Positions 14,440 to 15,125 of a stretch of 15,125 nt of DNA are shown here, piece after piece. This stretch comes from Acidobacteriota bacterium (lineage in GTDB: Bacteria; Acidobacteriota; Terriglobia; Terriglobales; Acidobacteriaceae), in the NCBI GenBank assembly GCA_021780095.1, contig JAJXZK010000139.1, forward strand, positions 1 to 15,125, given 5' to 3'. The number at the start of each line of letters is the position of its first letter. The stretch's first letter is position 1. The notes under the pieces were generated by a model, which made no database searches, was not told where the DNA came from, and saw only the letters and a program-made list of their open reading frames with translations. The translations under genes were made by a program, and so were the position numbers.

Positions 14440-15125
14440 TTAGGGCTGCTTCTGCGAATGGGCAAGTGAAATAAGGCGGGGATGCGCTGGAAATCGATTT
14501 GGATGTATCGCGGATGCGAGGCAGGCAAGCCCTTCGAGGATGGGGTGGGCGGGGGTGTTGAGAAATTCGTCGGGGATGCAGTAGACCCGGCCATTCTTGA
14601 CGGCGCGCAGCGAATGCCAGCCGCGCTGGTCGATGACGCGAGCCAGGGGGACGCGATCGCCGGCGCCGCACCAGGCGAAGATGAGAATGTCGGGATCGCT
14701 GGCTGCAATGGTCTCCGCGGGGGTGGTTTCGCCAGGGTTTCCGACGAATTTGCCACCGGCGGTTTCGATCAGCTCCTTGACCCATGGCTGAGAATGAATG
14801 AGCGGCTTGCCCCACTCCTCGCAGTAGACACGGGGATGTTCAAAGGCATTTGCAGCCTGAAGGCGAATTGCTTCGACGCTGCGGGTGAGTTCGGCGACCA
14901 GGTCTTCGGCGCGATCGGAGGCATGGACGACGGAGCCGATCAGGCGGATGTCGGCGAAAATGTCGGCGAGTGTATGCGGAGCCAGCGTTAACACGGGACA
15001 GCCAGCGCGCAGAATGGCTGCGAGCGATTCCATGCGGTAGGGGACGGAGGCGATCACCAGATTTGGCTCGACCGCCAGCAGTTCTTCCATGGTGGAGGAC
15101 CACGAGTCGGCGATGATTTTCACGT
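14440..15125 (-). CDS. Cobalamin/hemin-type ABC substrate-binding protein (BtuF-like), 5' end beyond the window
   Basis: About 228 residues of a TroA/BtuF-fold periplasmic-binding-type protein are visible, ending in LISLAHSQKQP. Family features are clear: WSSTMEELLAVEPNLVIAS (the SLE-LLALKPDLVIA element), then WGKPLIHSQPWVKELIETAG in the middle, NPGETTPAETIAASDPDILI, and a closing HSLRAVKNGRVYCIPDEFLN. The frame is open to the window edge. The expected N-terminal part (signal peptide and first strand, roughly 50 residues) is missing, so the GTG at 15123 is probably not the start. Many Acidobacteria carry such a gene as an orphan without BtuCD beside it, and no permease or ATPase gene follows here. 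Ligand is unproven; cobalamin is the best guess. The Nudix gene follows directly. Confidence 0.82.
   Translation of the reverse strand, partial: VKIIADSWSSTMEELLAVEPNLVIASVPYRMESLAAILRAGCPVLTLAPHTLADIFADIRLIGSVVHASDRAEDLVAELTRSVEAIRLQAANAFEHPRVYCEEWGKPLIHSQPWVKELIETAGGKFVGNPGETTPAETIAASDPDILIFAWCGAGDRVPLARVIDQRGWHSLRAVKNGRVYCIPDEFLNTPAHPILEGLACLASAIHPNRFPAHPRLISLAHSQKQP

Noticed and set aside
14420..14815. 5' extension of the Nudix frame to 279 codons
   Set aside because: The added stretch lies over the substrate-binding protein gene in another frame and reads as a Pro/Arg/Ser-rich shadow. The Nudix homology begins only after the ATG at 14419.

Overview
The window is about 15 kb of GC-rich bacterial chromosome. 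It holds 15 genes that I accept as real, one gene relic and several palindromic intergenic repeats. The gene set includes a DUF4142 protein, a TPM/LemA pair, a BIG2-like lipoprotein, an RsbW/STAS switch, a soluble PRC-MgtE_N-CBS protein and a divergent Nramp. Together with 'CTAGGATGGGGCACC'-type palindromes, it resembles soil Acidobacteriota (Terriglobia/Acidobacteriia). That placement is inference from gene content and repeat style; there is no rRNA here to confirm it. I see no tRNA, rRNA, CRISPR array, transposase or phage gene.

Layout. Positions 1-1192 (minus) hold a FetA/FetB-type ABC exporter pair, with the permease cut by the window edge. Positions 1471-2568 (plus) encode an exported amidohydrolase. 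Positions 2569-3418 are mostly non-coding and contain a palindromic repeat and the decayed ends of a GH18 chitinase gene. Positions 3419-6312 (plus) hold four envelope-directed genes: a DUF4142 protein with a Met/Asn-rich linker, a TPM-domain membrane protein with a poly-glycine tail, LemA, and a small lipoprotein. A hairpin at 6351-6382 can terminate both this strand and the converging one. Positions 6405-7198 (minus) hold an anti-sigma kinase followed by its STAS antagonist. After a 400-bp gap, positions 7620-8915 encode a soluble PRC-barrel/MgtE_N/CBS protein. Then come a CgeB-like glycosyltransferase, a GMC oxidoreductase and an aldo/keto reductase with overlapping ends (8948-12661), then an Nramp-family transporter (12738-13979). 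Positions 13976-15125 (minus) hold a Nudix hydrolase and the 3' part of a cobalamin-type substrate-binding protein gene.

How the genes work together. The most interesting reading is that the PRC-MgtE_N-CBS protein (7620-8915) and the Nramp-like transporter (12738-13979) form a two-part divalent-cation, possibly magnesium, system: a soluble MgtE-style sensor and a separate Nramp pore whose metal-site motifs depart from the canonical Mn/Fe ones. A tightly packed glycosyltransferase / GMC / AKR module lies between the two. That module looks like a small biosynthetic or glycan-modifying operon whose product I cannot name. The RsbW/STAS pair is a partner-switching module with no local sigma factor.
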